A DNA stretch of 64,000 nt from RGIG8748 sp045544515 (GCA_045544515.1 JAZPZD010000004.1:62001-126000); one strand, 5' to 3'; shown: positions 53,627 to 63,296, counted from the first letter of the stretch. Made by a program: numbers and translations. Notes: generated by a model not told the origin, from the letters alone.

Positions 53627-55174
53627 ATGAAGATGACAAAACGAAATACCGTATTTACGGCTGCCTTTATGGTGGCGGCAACGCTTTGCGCCAAAATATG
53701 CGGTATGTTGCGAGACATTTTAATAGCTGCCATGTATGGTACAGATACCGCGGAGGCAATAGCATTTTCAAGTGCAACAAGAATTCCTGTGTTGTTTTTT
53801 GATATTGCTCTTGGCTCGGCGGTTACAAGTGCGTTTATACCTATATTTAACGATTGTCTTTCCTCAAAAGGCAAAAAGCAGGCTATGGAATTTTCTAATA
53901 TGTTTATCAATCTTGTGTTGCTTATAACCGCTGCTTTGAGCTTATTGGGGATTGTTTTTTCGGACGAGCTTGTATTTTTGATTGCAGGCGGATATTCCGA
54001 GAGTATTCGCTCTCTTATATCGTCGCTTGTTATTATACTTTTTCCTATGATAATATTCACCGGCGTTTCGTTTTGTATTGTGGGTATTTTGCAATCATTC
54101 GGGGAATTTATCATTCCGTCGATAATCAGTCTGGTTTCCAATTTGTTTTTGATAGTATACCTTATCATATTTGGTGACCGTTACGGAGTAAGGGGAGTTG
54201 CACTTGCTATGCTTATATCCTGGAGCTTGCAGCTTGTTGTGCAGATTCCCGCACTTTGCAAGACGGGTTTCAGATACAGACCGGCACTGTCTTTTAAAGA
54301 CGAAAATATAAGAAAAGTTTGTATGCTTGCTCTTCCTATAATACTCAGCTCCTGGGTTCAGCCAATAAACAACCTTATAAACATCCGTCTTGCTTCAACA
54401 CTTTCGGAGCAGGGCTCGGTTGCGGCACTTGACTATGCCAACAGGCTTTATATAATACTCGTAGGTGTCTTTACCTATGCGGTTACCAATCTGATATTTC
54501 CGTCGCTTTCAAGAGCACAGTCCGAGGGAAACAGACAAGAGTTTTCGCATATTGTTTCTATGGGGATAAGATATGTTCTCATAGTCATCATTCCGATAAT
54601 GATGGGATTTGTTATTTTGAGCACCCCGATTGTAAGACTTGTATATGAAAGAGGTCAGTTTGATACACATTCCACATATCTCACATCGTCGGCACTTTTT
54701 TACTATTCAATGGGTATGGCAGGCTATGCAATTTCGGAGGTATCAAACAGAGCCTTTTATGCAATGCACGACGGCAAAACGCCTATGGTTGTTTCTGCAA
54801 TCGGTATAGGCATTAATATCATAATGTCTATTGTGCTTGTGAGCGTTTTCTCTTTTGATTTGCGTTCTCTTGCATTTTCGGCGGCTCTCTCTGCAAATAT
54901 CATAGGAATAACTTTGCTCATTGTTGCAGAAAAACGCTCAAATGGTATAGTTAACAAAGGGTTTTTGTACTGTATATTAAAGATAATTTTGTCAGCGGTT
55001 ATTATGACTGCTTTTGTAATTGGGGCGACAAAGCTTGTAAGCTTTAACTCCCATTTGTTAAATGTTGTAACATATGCTTTTGTAGGTGCCATAGTATACT
55101 TTGTGTGTTGCATAGCATTTAATATATCCGAGGTCAAAGACCTTGTATTCAAGATAAAAAGAAGATTTAAGTAA
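53627..55174 (+). CDS. murJ: Lipid II flippase MurJ
   Basis: Moves lipid II across the membrane for peptidoglycan synthesis. About 14 membrane segments in 515 residues; RNTVFTAAFMVAATLCAKICGMLRD and YGTDTAEAIAFSSATRIP at the N-terminus are typical of MurJ/MviN. The start is uncertain (TTG 53621, ATG 53627 or ATG 53633), because no RBS lies close; coupling to ireB is likely. 53627 is used here. Confidence 0.92.
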   Translation: MKMTKRNTVFTAAFMVAATLCAKICGMLRDILIAAMYGTDTAEAIAFSSATRIPVLFFDIALGSAVTSAFIPIFNDCLSSKGKKQAMEFSNMFINLVLLITAALSLLGIVFSDELVFLIAGGYSESIRSLISSLVIILFPMIIFTGVSFCIVGILQSFGEFIIPSIISLVSNLFLIVYLIIFGDRYGVRGVALAMLISWSLQLVVQIPALCKTGFRYRPALSFKDENIRKVCMLALPIILSSWVQPINNLINIRLASTLSEQGSVAALDYANRLYIILVGVFTYAVTNLIFPSLSRAQSEGNRQEFSHIVSMGIRYVLIVIIPIMMGFVILSTPIVRLVYERGQFDTHSTYLTSSALFYYSMGMAGYAISEVSNRAFYAMHDGKTPMVVSAIGIGINIIMSIVLVSVFSFDLRSLAFSAALSANIIGITLLIVAEKRSNGIVNKGFLYCILKIILSAVIMTAFVIGATKLVSFNSHLLNVVTYAFVGAIVYFVCCIAFNISEVKDLVFKIKRRFK

Positions 55175-55224
55175 TTAATACTTTTTTATAATAATATAAT
55201 TTTATTTAAGAGAGGGATGGTCCT

Positions 55225-57318
55225 GTGTACAATGTTACCGAGATATTCGGAAGTTTGGTATTTAATGATGCAGTAATGAAAGAGAAACTTCCGGCGGACA
55301 CATACGAAAAATTAAGAAACACTATAGACAACGGCGAACCTATGTCGCTTGATACTGCCAATATTGTGGCAAGTGCCATGAAGGACTGGGCGATAGAAAA
55401 GGGTGCCACACATTTTACACATTGGTTCCAACCGATGACAGAAATTACCGCCGAAAAGCACGACAGCTTTATTACCCCCGCACCTGATGGACAGATAATA
55501 ATGGACTTTTCGGGCAAAGAGCTCATTAAAGGTGAGCCTGATGCTTCGAGCTTTCCTACCGGCGGACTTCGTGCTACATTTGAGGCAAGAGGTTATACAG
55601 CCTGGGACCCCTCGTCCTATGCTTTTATAAAGGATGGCTCGCTATGTATCCCTACGGCATTTTGTTCGTACGGCGGGGAAGCCCTTGACAAAAAAACACC
55701 TCTTCTTCGCTCGATGGAGGCAATAGATGCACAGGCAATCAGAATATTAAGACTATTTGGAAATACAACCACAAACAAGGTTATATCAACTGTGGGCGCG
55801 GAACAGGAATATTTTCTTGTAGATAAGGATACCCACGATTTAAGAAAAGACCTCATATTTACAGGAAGAACACTCTTTGGTGCCAAACCGCCCAAGGGTC
55901 AGGAGCTTGATGACCATTATTTCGGACAGATCAAACCCAGAGTGTCGGAGTTTATGAAGGAGCTTGACAAAGAACTGTGGATGAGAGGTGTGCTTGCAAA
56001 GACCAAACACAACGAGGCTGCACCTGCTCAACACGAGCTTGCACCTGTATATACTACTGCAAATATTGCAATAGACCACAATCAGCTTACCATGGAGCTT
56101 ATGAAGAAGATTGCCGCAAAGCACAATCTTGTGTGCCTTCTCCACGAAAAACCGTTCGAAGGCGTAAACGGAAGCGGCAAACACAACAACTGGTCGCTTA
56201 CCACAGACGACGGCAAAAATCTCTTAAGTCCTGGAAAAACACCTTATGACAATGTTCAGTTCTTGCTGTTTATGTGTGCGGTAATTAAGGCGACAGACGA
56301 ATATCAGGATTTACTTCGCATATCAATAGCAAGTGCCGGAAACGACCACAGATTAGGCGGAAACGAAGCACCGCCTGCCATTGTTTCTATGTTTATCGGC
56401 GAGCAGTTTGAGGAAATTCTGGAAGCATACGAAAACGGCGATGCCTATTCCGAAAAGAAAAAGGAAAAGATGGAAGTGGGAGCACATGTAATCCCCACCT
56501 TTACCAAGGATAAGGCGGACAGAAACCGCACATCGCCCTTTGCATTTACAGGTAACAAGTTTGAGTTCAGAATGCTCGGCTCATCTGCATCTGTTGCAGA
56601 GCCAAATGTTGTGCTAAACACAATCGTTGCAGAGGAGCTTATGCAGTTTGCGGATGAACTTGAAAACGCCAAGGATTTTGATAAGGCAGTACACGAAATT
56701 ATAGGCAGAACCTTTAAAAATCACAAGAGGATAATTTTCAACGGAAACAACTATTCGGATGCGTGGTTAGAAGAGGCAAAAAGGCGAGGTCTCTCTAATT
56801 ACAAAACAACACCCGAGGCTATATGCCACCTTGTTGACAAGAGAAATATCGATTTGTATACAAAGCACGGAATTTATACAGAAACTGAAATACATTCCCG
56901 CTGCGAAATTCTTTTGGAAAACTATGCAAAGATTATCAATATCGAGGCAAGAACCCTTATTGATATGATACAAAAGGATATAATTCCCTCTGTATGTGCA
57001 TATACCAAGGCTTTGGCTGATGCTGCAAATTCGAAGAAGGCTTTTTGTCCTACATTCAATGTAGATGTGGAGTTTAAGCTCGTAGAAGAGCTTTCTGATC
57101 TTACATATGAGTTAAATAAAAAGGCACAAGAACTTGCCAACGCACGAAACGAGGCAAAGCGTTTATCGGAAGATGTGAGACAATATGCAGCCGCTTACCG
57201 CGACAATGTTCTTTCCAATATGAATGATGCAAGAAAATTCATAGACCGCATGGAAAAGCTGACCGCATCGGATTATTGGCCGTATCCCACATACAGCGAG
57301 CTTTTGTTTAATGTGTAA
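55225..57318 (+). CDS. glnN: Glutamine synthetase type III
   Basis: ATP-dependent glutamine synthesis from glutamate and ammonia. At 697 residues it is the long dodecameric GSIII form. Markers: THFTHWFQPMTEITAEKHDSF, GGLRATFEARGYTAWDP (GSIII-specific N-domain), ISTVGAEQEYFLVD, AKTKHNEAAPAQHELAP, and FEGVNGSGKHNNWSL with the catalytic-site residues. GTG start at 55225 with AGAGGG upstream. It probably lies outside the ireB-murJ unit, as a 50-base AT-rich gap separates them; no classical promoter could be placed there. Confidence 0.95.
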   Translation: MYNVTEIFGSLVFNDAVMKEKLPADTYEKLRNTIDNGEPMSLDTANIVASAMKDWAIEKGATHFTHWFQPMTEITAEKHDSFITPAPDGQIIMDFSGKELIKGEPDASSFPTGGLRATFEARGYTAWDPSSYAFIKDGSLCIPTAFCSYGGEALDKKTPLLRSMEAIDAQAIRILRLFGNTTTNKVISTVGAEQEYFLVDKDTHDLRKDLIFTGRTLFGAKPPKGQELDDHYFGQIKPRVSEFMKELDKELWMRGVLAKTKHNEAAPAQHELAPVYTTANIAIDHNQLTMELMKKIAAKHNLVCLLHEKPFEGVNGSGKHNNWSLTTDDGKNLLSPGKTPYDNVQFLLFMCAVIKATDEYQDLLRISIASAGNDHRLGGNEAPPAIVSMFIGEQFEEILEAYENGDAYSEKKKEKMEVGAHVIPTFTKDKADRNRTSPFAFTGNKFEFRMLGSSASVAEPNVVLNTIVAEELMQFADELENAKDFDKAVHEIIGRTFKNHKRIIFNGNNYSDAWLEEAKRRGLSNYKTTPEAICHLVDKRNIDLYTKHGIYTETEIHSRCEILLENYAKIINIEARTLIDMIQKDIIPSVCAYTKALADAANSKKAFCPTFNVDVEFKLVEELSDLTYELNKKAQELANARNEAKRLSEDVRQYAAAYRDNVLSNMNDARKFIDRMEKLTASDYWPYPTYSELLFNV

Positions 57319-57328
57319 GGAGATAGAT

Positions 57329-58171
57329 ATGGATATTTTACTGTTTGTTCAAACTATAATAATGGGTATTGTCCAGGGTATAACGGAGTGGCTTCCCATA
57401 AGCAGCACCGGACACATGATACTCTTTGATGAGTTTATGAAGATGCAGGTGTCAGAAAAGTTTATGGAAACCTTTCTGGTTGTAATACAGTTTGGTTCGA
57501 TACTTGCGGTGGTGTTCCTTTATTTTTCAAAGCTCAATCCTTTTACCTGCAAGGGTACGGATACAGACATAAAGCTTGTCGGCAACACATTTTTAAAACG
57601 GGATACACTCACTTTGTATTTAAAGGTCTTGGTAGGTGTCATTCCTGCAGCGGTAATAGGGCTTTTGTTTGAAGATAAAATCAACGAGATATTTTTTAAT
57701 TCCTATGTTGTAAGTGTGGCACTTATAGTTTACGGTATAGCGTTTATAATCATAGAAAGAAGAAAAAAAGAGCCCAAGCATACAGATTTGGATGCCTTGT
57801 CGTACAAGACGGCATTTTTAATCGGTATGTTCCAGATTTTAGCACTTATACCCGGAACCTCCCGAAGCGGTTCTACCATTTTAGGTGCGGTAATCATCGG
57901 TTGTTCCAGGTTTGTTGCGGCGGAGTTTTCTTTCTTCCTTGCAATACCCGTTATGCTCGGTGCAAGTGCACTAAAGCTCTTGAAAGCAGGCTTTGGGTTC
58001 ACATTTGAGGAGTGGGGAGTGCTCATTGTTGGTATGGTTACTGCGTTTTTGGTTTCGGTAGCAGCAATCAAATTCCTGGTAGGATATATAAGAAAACACG
58101 ATTTCAAAGGTTTTGGCTATTACAGAATAATACTTGGCGTAATATTGATAGCATACTTTGTTTTTGCATAA
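57329..58171 (+). CDS. uppP: Undecaprenyl-diphosphatase UppP (BacA)
   Basis: Recycles the lipid carrier used for peptidoglycan and polysaccharide synthesis; loss or gain alters bacitracin sensitivity. Start at ATG 57329, with AAGGAG 6 bases before. 280 residues, about eight membrane segments, IVQGITEWLPISSTGHMIL (first signature with the catalytic Glu) and ALIPGTSRSGSTILGAV (second signature). Its RBS lies on the glnN stop. Confidence 0.95.
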   Translation: MDILLFVQTIIMGIVQGITEWLPISSTGHMILFDEFMKMQVSEKFMETFLVVIQFGSILAVVFLYFSKLNPFTCKGTDTDIKLVGNTFLKRDTLTLYLKVLVGVIPAAVIGLLFEDKINEIFFNSYVVSVALIVYGIAFIIIERRKKEPKHTDLDALSYKTAFLIGMFQILALIPGTSRSGSTILGAVIIGCSRFVAAEFSFFLAIPVMLGASALKLLKAGFGFTFEEWGVLIVGMVTAFLVSVAAIKFLVGYIRKHDFKGFGYYRIILGVILIAYFVFA

Positions 58172-58175
58172 AGAG

Positions 58176-58209
58176 AGCCGGTGCACTTTATAAAATGCAC
58201 CGGCTTTTT
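58176..58209 (+). terminator. Terminator between uppP and queT (convergent)
   Basis: 9-bp stem GCCGGTGCA / TGCACCGGC with a 10-base loop and TTTTT after it on the plus strand. It may also serve queT from the other side, where the following tail is weaker. Confidence 0.85.
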
Positions 58210-58215
58210 GCTTTT

Positions 58216-58707
58216 TTAAAACAACTTGTTTTTGTGCTTTTGCACAGAATGGAAAAACAACATTCCCAAAACACCGCACGACAGTATTTCTCCTATACCA
58301 ACCGTAAGACACAAAAACCACATAGCATCATCAAGACCGTATACCTTGGATAATACAATAGGTATAATTATTGTATTGGAAACAATCGGTCCGATGGGAG
58401 TGAGCCACTTTGCCTTTGGCGACTTGATTTTGGAACAAAGATAGGTGATAATTGCACCTATAAGTGTTGCCAGAGAACCAAATACTATGTCCCACAGCAT
58501 ACAGCCGGTGACAATGTTTGATATAATGCACCCTGCAAAAAGTCCGTATATTGCATACGGTGTAAAGTATGGCAGGATTGTAAGTGCCTCACCCAAACGG
58601 ATTTGAATAGCACCGCTTGACAATCCGAAAATTGAGGATACAAAGGTAAGGATAATATACATTGCCGCAATTATGGCACTGTATGATATCAGTCGTGTTT
58701 TTTTCAT
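58216..58707 (-). CDS. queT: QueT family queuosine-precursor ECF transporter subunit
   Basis: Substrate-binding S-component for uptake of preQ1/queuosine precursors through the shared ECF energy module. 163 residues with about five or six membrane helices; QIRLGEALTILPYFTPYAIYGLFAGC is the QueT signature region. Identity is backed by the preQ1-I riboswitch that overlaps its RBS. RBS AAGGAG is 8 bases before the ATG. Last gene of the CpXC-pfk-queT unit. Confidence 0.93.
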   Translation of the reverse strand: MKKTRLISYSAIIAAMYIILTFVSSIFGLSSGAIQIRLGEALTILPYFTPYAIYGLFAGCIISNIVTGCMLWDIVFGSLATLIGAIITYLCSKIKSPKAKWLTPIGPIVSNTIIIPIVLSKVYGLDDAMWFLCLTVGIGEILSCGVLGMLFFHSVQKHKNKLF

Positions 58708-58715
58708 ATTAAATT

Positions 58716-58758
58716 CTCCTTTAGTTTTGTTTTAAGTGAGGAAGGTCTCGAACTCACT
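58716..58758 (-). promoter_or_regulatory. preQ1-I riboswitch (translational type)
   Basis: Minus strand: 6-bp P1 AGTGAG / CTCACT closes a 12-base loop, then the A-rich tail TTAAAACAAAACTAAAGGAG. The loop CCTT can pair with AAGG of the ribosome binding site, forming the H-type pseudoknot known from the Thermoanaerobacter tengcongensis preQ1 switch. Ligand binding would thus hide the queT RBS. Confidence 0.85.
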
Positions 58759-58767
58759 TTTTTTATA

Positions 58768-59973
58768 TTATCTTATTATATGAACAGGAAGTCCGTCTTT
58801 ATATTCCACATCCATTTCGCCTTGTATAAGCGGATATAGATAGTCCATAAATTTATCTGTTATATCATTGCCGTTTTCATTTATAAATTCGCTTGGAATT
58901 TTCTTTTCTTCGTTTGCTATTTTTGCTATATCTTTTGCAACGACTTGTACTTTGTAAGGGTTATCAGAAATCCTTTCGAAGCACATCATTTTGCCTCTTT
59001 CTCCGTTGATTACCTCTTTTACGGCAGATGAGCCTATCATAAACGATTCTTCTATGTCTGTTTTTGATGCAATATGAGATGCACATCTTTGTGGTGTGTT
59101 TAGTTCTATGCTTCTTACCTTAATTCCAAATTCTTTTTTAATCAGGGTTTCGAGGGTTTTTCCTACACCGCCGAGCTGCATATGACCGAATAAATCTTCT
59201 TTAAAAATTTCTGACTGTCCGGCAATATACTGACCGTGTTTGTTCTTGATACCCTCGGATACAGCTATGACAATATTTTTGCGTTTTTCCACCATATCTT
59301 TTACATCCTGCAAAAACTTCTGGATATCAAAGCTCACCTCCGGCAGATAAATAAGGTCCGGCGAAGAAATCCCCGTAAGTCTTGCAAGTGCTGATGATGC
59401 TGTAAGCCATCCGGCATTTCTTCCCATTATTTCCACGATGGTTACGCTTTCAATATTGTAGCATCTTGCATCTCTTGTTACTTCGGCCAATGTCGAAGCA
59501 ACATATTTTGCAGCACTGCCAAATCCGGGACAGTGGTCCGTGCCGGTAAGGTCGTTGTCAATGGTTTTGGGGACACCGATTACATTTATCTCCTCCAAAG
59601 CACATACATCCTTTAGCTTGTATACGGTATCCATAGAATCATTTCCGCCTATGTAGCAAAAGTATCCTATGTTATTCTTCTTAAGAACATCTACAATTTT
59701 TGTTATATCCTCCGAGTTTTCGGATAGCTTGTATCTGCATGAGCCAAGATACGCTGAGGGAGTTTGTTTAAGGATTTTAAGGTTGTTTTCTCCTGCAAAT
59801 ATGTCATTAAGGTTCAAAAGATTTTCTTCCAGAACGCCTTTTATACCGTTTACACATCCGTATACTGTGCCTATTTTGTCGGATTTGATTGCTGCATCAA
59901 TTACTCCGGCAAGTGTTGCATTAATTGCGGCTGTGGGGCCGCCTGATTGACCAACGAGTAAATTCTTTTTCAT
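58768..59973 (-). CDS. 6-phosphofructokinase, probably PPi-dependent type
   Basis: Phosphorylates fructose 6-phosphate (glycolysis, or reversible if PPi-linked). Start at ATG 59973, where MKKNLLVGQSGGPTAAINATL begins; it overlaps the stop of the upstream gene (ATGA). 401 residues. Substrate-site motifs: IGGNDSMDT (109-113 is GGNDS) and GVPKTIDNDLTGTDHCPG. ATP-type enzymes read GGDGS; Asp at the fourth place is the feature linked to PPi use, while Asn at the third place is unusual. The donor is therefore inferred, not certain. Confidence 0.88.
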   Translation of the reverse strand: MKKNLLVGQSGGPTAAINATLAGVIDAAIKSDKIGTVYGCVNGIKGVLEENLLNLNDIFAGENNLKILKQTPSAYLGSCRYKLSENSEDITKIVDVLKKNNIGYFCYIGGNDSMDTVYKLKDVCALEEINVIGVPKTIDNDLTGTDHCPGFGSAAKYVASTLAEVTRDARCYNIESVTIVEIMGRNAGWLTASSALARLTGISSPDLIYLPEVSFDIQKFLQDVKDMVEKRKNIVIAVSEGIKNKHGQYIAGQSEIFKEDLFGHMQLGGVGKTLETLIKKEFGIKVRSIELNTPQRCASHIASKTDIEESFMIGSSAVKEVINGERGKMMCFERISDNPYKVQVVAKDIAKIANEEKKIPSEFINENGNDITDKFMDYLYPLIQGEMDVEYKDGLPVHIIR

Positions 59974-60593
59974 ATTGTGTCCTCCATAGTTTTTATTGCC
60001 CAGCTTCTGTCTATTTTGTGCCATTCATACGGTTCAAGAGAAGTTTCCGGCATTGAGTTGTAAGCATCTTTGGGTATATATCTTGTTTCCAAAATGTTGT
60101 CTTTGTAATCTCTGTAAGTAAATACGAGTCTATCATCTGTAATGTTTTCAAATGTTATGTAGTTGTCCGAAAGGTCCAAATCCTTGTAATCGTCAAAGAA
60201 CTTTAGCTTCAAAAGTTCAATCTTGCCGTCGTCAAGCGACAAAGCAAAAATCCTGGCTTTTTCTGCGGCATCCATCGCATAGGTGCACCTTCTCAGATTC
60301 CATTTGCCGCACTTGGTTATTTCCAAAGCTCTTTTTAAAGAAGTGATATTAAGGATTTGTTCGTTTTTAAAAGAGGAACACAGCAAAAACCTGTTTGTAT
60401 GCGAATACATCAAAATCGGTGTTTCAAATGTAAATTCTGTTTTGCAGCTGGGACAGGTTATTCTGTTAATCAGTCCGGACATACACGATGGGTCTGCGTC
60501 TGTGTCAAATTCGTTTTGCACAAATGCGTATTTAAAAAAGTATGTATCACATTCCTCGCACAGTATTTCGCTGTCCGGCAAAAAAACAGACAC
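59970..60593 (-). CDS. CpXC-domain protein of unknown function
   Basis: 207 residues from GTG 60593, with GAGGTGG about 11 bases before it. The N-terminal part has two cysteine pairs in the CpXC arrangement, CEECDTYF and ITCPSCKTEFTFETPILMYSHTNRF, which probably bind zinc. The rest is a mixed alpha/beta region with no family recognised. It is the first gene of an operon with phosphofructokinase and is coupled to it by a four-base overlap. Function unknown. Confidence 0.8.
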   Translation of the reverse strand: MSVFLPDSEILCEECDTYFFKYAFVQNEFDTDADPSCMSGLINRITCPSCKTEFTFETPILMYSHTNRFLLCSSFKNEQILNITSLKRALEITKCGKWNLRRCTYAMDAAEKARIFALSLDDGKIELLKLKFFDDYKDLDLSDNYITFENITDDRLVFTYRDYKDNILETRYIPKDAYNSMPETSLEPYEWHKIDRSWAIKTMEDTI

Positions 60594-60631
60594 ACAACCA
60601 CCTCATTAGCTAAAATAATCAATATAAAAGC

Positions 60632-60660
60632 ATTATACCAAAAAAGTGCACCTAGTTCAA
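60632..60660 (-). promoter_or_regulatory. Promoter of the CpXC-pfk-queT operon
   Basis: Minus strand: TTGAAC (60660-60655), 17-base spacer, TATAAT (60637-60632). Confidence 0.7.
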
Positions 60661-60690
60661 CAATAATTAGAGTAAATTTCGCTTTTTCTA

Positions 60691-60719
60691 TTGAAAAATG
60701 TTAAAAAATAAGTTATACT
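60691..60719 (+). promoter_or_regulatory. Promoter of glyA-rarA
   Basis: TTGAAA (60691-60696), 17-base spacer, TATACT (60714-60719), 32 bases before the glyA start. Confidence 0.65.
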
Positions 60720-60750
60720 GTAGTAAAGTGTTAAAAGGAGGATTATACCA

Positions 60751-61989
60751 ATGTACAGTACAGAAGAAATAAGAAAGATAGATGCAGAGGTTGCAGATGC
60801 AATCGAGGCAGAAGTATCCAGACAAAGAAACAAGATAGAACTCATTGCCAGCGAGAACTTTGTAAGTAACGCTGTAATCGAAGCAATGGGCACACCTCTT
60901 ACAAATAAATATGCGGAAGGATATCCGGGAAAGCGTTATTACGGCGGATGTGAAAATGTCGATGTTGTAGAAAGCATTGCTATAGAAAGAGCCAAAGAAC
61001 TCTTTGGTGCAGAGCATGCCAATGTACAGCCGCACTCGGGTGCACAGGCTAATATGGCAGTGTTTTTTGCTGTGTTAAATCCCGGAGATACCGTGCTTAG
61101 TATGAGCCTTGCACACGGAGGCCATTTAAGTCACGGAAGCCCGGTAAATATGAGTGGTAAATACTTCAATATTGTTCCTTACGGAGTAGAAGAAGGAACT
61201 TCTGTTGTAGACTATGACAAAATCAGACAAATTGCTCTGGAGTGTAAGCCAAAACTAATCGTTGCTGGTGCAAGTGCATATCCCAGAACACTCGACTTTA
61301 AAAAGTTTTCTGATATAGCCAAGGAGGTTGGTGCATATCTTATGGTAGATATTGCACATATATCCGGTCTTGTTGCAGCAGGACTTCATCCGAGCCCTGT
61401 TCCGTATGCGGACTTTGTAACAACAACTACCCACAAGACCTTAAGAGGTCCCAGAGGCGGTCTTATCCTTTGCAAAGAGGAACACGCAAAAGCTGTTGAC
61501 AAGGCAGTTTTCCCCGGTATTCAGGGCGGTCCTCTTATGCACATTATCGCAGCAAAGGCTGTATGCTTTAAAGAGGCTCTTTCTGATGAGTTCAAGGTTT
61601 ATCAGCAAAACATAGTAAACAATGCAAAGGCACTTAGCCTTGCCCTTATGGACAATGGTTTCGACCTCGTTTCCGGAGGTACAGATAACCACCTTATGCT
61701 TCTTGATTTAAGAAATATGCCCATAACAGGCAAAGAGGCAGAGCATATGCTCGACGAAGTCGGCATTACCGCAAACAAGAATGCAATTCCCTTTGACCCC
61801 GAAAAGCCGTTTGTTACAAGCGGTGTTCGTATAGGAACACCTGCCGTAACCTCACGCGGTATGAAGGAAGAAGATATGAAAGAGATTGCAAGCCTTATAG
61901 CACTTACACTCAAGGATTTTGAAAATAACAAAGAAGAAGTTAAGTTAAGAGTTCAGGCTCTTTGCGATAAATATCCCTTATACAAATAA
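60751..61989 (+). CDS. glyA: Serine hydroxymethyltransferase
   Basis: PLP enzyme that interconverts serine and glycine and makes methylene-THF, the co-substrate of ThyX. 412 residues: IELIASENFVSNAV, TNKYAEGYPGKRYYGG, VQPHSGAQANMAV, DIAHISGLVAAG, and the PLP lysine in TTTTHKTLRGPRGG near 226. RBS AAGGAGG. It is followed 14 bases later by rarA. Confidence 0.97.
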   Translation: MYSTEEIRKIDAEVADAIEAEVSRQRNKIELIASENFVSNAVIEAMGTPLTNKYAEGYPGKRYYGGCENVDVVESIAIERAKELFGAEHANVQPHSGAQANMAVFFAVLNPGDTVLSMSLAHGGHLSHGSPVNMSGKYFNIVPYGVEEGTSVVDYDKIRQIALECKPKLIVAGASAYPRTLDFKKFSDIAKEVGAYLMVDIAHISGLVAAGLHPSPVPYADFVTTTTHKTLRGPRGGLILCKEEHAKAVDKAVFPGIQGGPLMHIIAAKAVCFKEALSDEFKVYQQNIVNNAKALSLALMDNGFDLVSGGTDNHLMLLDLRNMPITGKEAEHMLDEVGITANKNAIPFDPEKPFVTSGVRIGTPAVTSRGMKEEDMKEIASLIALTLKDFENNKEEVKLRVQALCDKYPLYK

Positions 61990-62003
61990 TCGGAGGCAGA
62001 AAA

Positions 62004-63272
62004 TTGAAGCCGTTAGCAGACTATATAAGACCTCAAAGCTTGCAAGAGGTTGTAGGACAGCAGCATATAATAGGCGAGGGCAGGCTACTTACCAATATCA
62101 TAGAGGCGGGCGAGGTTCCCAATATGATATTCTATGGCCCCTCGGGCACCGGGAAGACAACAGTTGCCAATATTTGTGCTTCTCTCACTTCGAAGAAACT
62201 ATTTAAGCTAAATGCAACCACCGCATCTTTGAAAGATATTCGTGAGGTTGCCGCATCAATAGACGATATCGAAGGCAGAGGCGGAGTTTTGCTATATCTT
62301 GATGAAATACAGAACTTCAACAAAAAGCAGCAGCAATCTCTGCTCGAATATATAGAAAACGGCTCAATTACTCTTATTGCCAGTACTACCGAAAACCCTT
62401 ATTTTTATGTTTATAATGCCATTCTTTCCAGATGCAGCGTTATCGAATTTAAGCCTGTTTTGGCAGAGGATATTGTCCCTGCATTAGTAAGGGCGATTGA
62501 TATTTCTGAAGGCTTGTATCAGGGAAGAAAAATCAATGCAGATGAGGATGTGCTTTTGCAAATAGCAACATCAGCATACGGCGATGTAAGAAAGGCCATC
62601 ACGATACTCGAAATGTGTATCAAGGCTTCTATGACTTTTGATGGGGATGTAACCATTAACTCTGATACGGTGGTTTCTGTTACACAAAAGAGCAGCTTTG
62701 CTTTTGACAGGGACGGCGACAGTCACTACGATGTGTTAAGTGCCTTCCAAAAGTCTATAAGAGGCTCGGACCCGGATGCAGCTATTCACTATCTTGCAAG
62801 GCTTATCGAAGGCGGCGACCTTATATCCATTTGCCGCAGACTTCTTGTAATAAGTGCAGAGGATATAGGCCTTAGTTATCCCAACGCCATCGCTGTTACC
62901 AAGGCGTGTGTGGATGCTGCTATGCAGCTCGGATTTCCGGAGGCGAGGATACCTCTTGCGGAGGCGGTTATTTTTCTTGCGTCAATGCCAAAGTCCAATT
63001 CGGCAGTATGTGCAATAGACGCTGCACTATCCGATATACGAAGCGGCAATGCCGGAGAAATCCCCGCACATCTCAAAGACGGTCATTACGGCGGAGCAGA
63101 GAAACTCGGCAGAGCACAAGGATACAAATATCCGCACAGCTATCCTAATTCGTATGTAAAGCAGCAGTATCTTCCGGACAATCTTGTAGACAAGAAGTAT
63201 TATACACCGGGAGATAACAAGACAGAAAATGCAGTCAAAACCTATTTGAACAAACTGAAATCAGAAACATAA
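62004..63272 (+). CDS. rarA: Replication-associated recombination ATPase RarA (MgsA)
   Basis: AAA+ protein acting at stalled forks. TTG start at 62004 with CGGAGGC upstream. 422 residues: PLADYIRPQSLQEVVGQQHI, Walker A GPSGTGKTT (45-53), Walker B LLYLDEIQNFNKKQQ, sensor ASTTENPYF, then a helical tetramerisation domain (KSIRGSDPDAAIHYLARLI, ISAEDIGLSYPNA). Confidence 0.95.
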   Translation: MKPLADYIRPQSLQEVVGQQHIIGEGRLLTNIIEAGEVPNMIFYGPSGTGKTTVANICASLTSKKLFKLNATTASLKDIREVAASIDDIEGRGGVLLYLDEIQNFNKKQQQSLLEYIENGSITLIASTTENPYFYVYNAILSRCSVIEFKPVLAEDIVPALVRAIDISEGLYQGRKINADEDVLLQIATSAYGDVRKAITILEMCIKASMTFDGDVTINSDTVVSVTQKSSFAFDRDGDSHYDVLSAFQKSIRGSDPDAAIHYLARLIEGGDLISICRRLLVISAEDIGLSYPNAIAVTKACVDAAMQLGFPEARIPLAEAVIFLASMPKSNSAVCAIDAALSDIRSGNAGEIPAHLKDGHYGGAEKLGRAQGYKYPHSYPNSYVKQQYLPDNLVDKKYYTPGDNKTENAVKTYLNKLKSET

Positions 63273-63296
63273 TATAAAATAACGGAGGTTAATATT

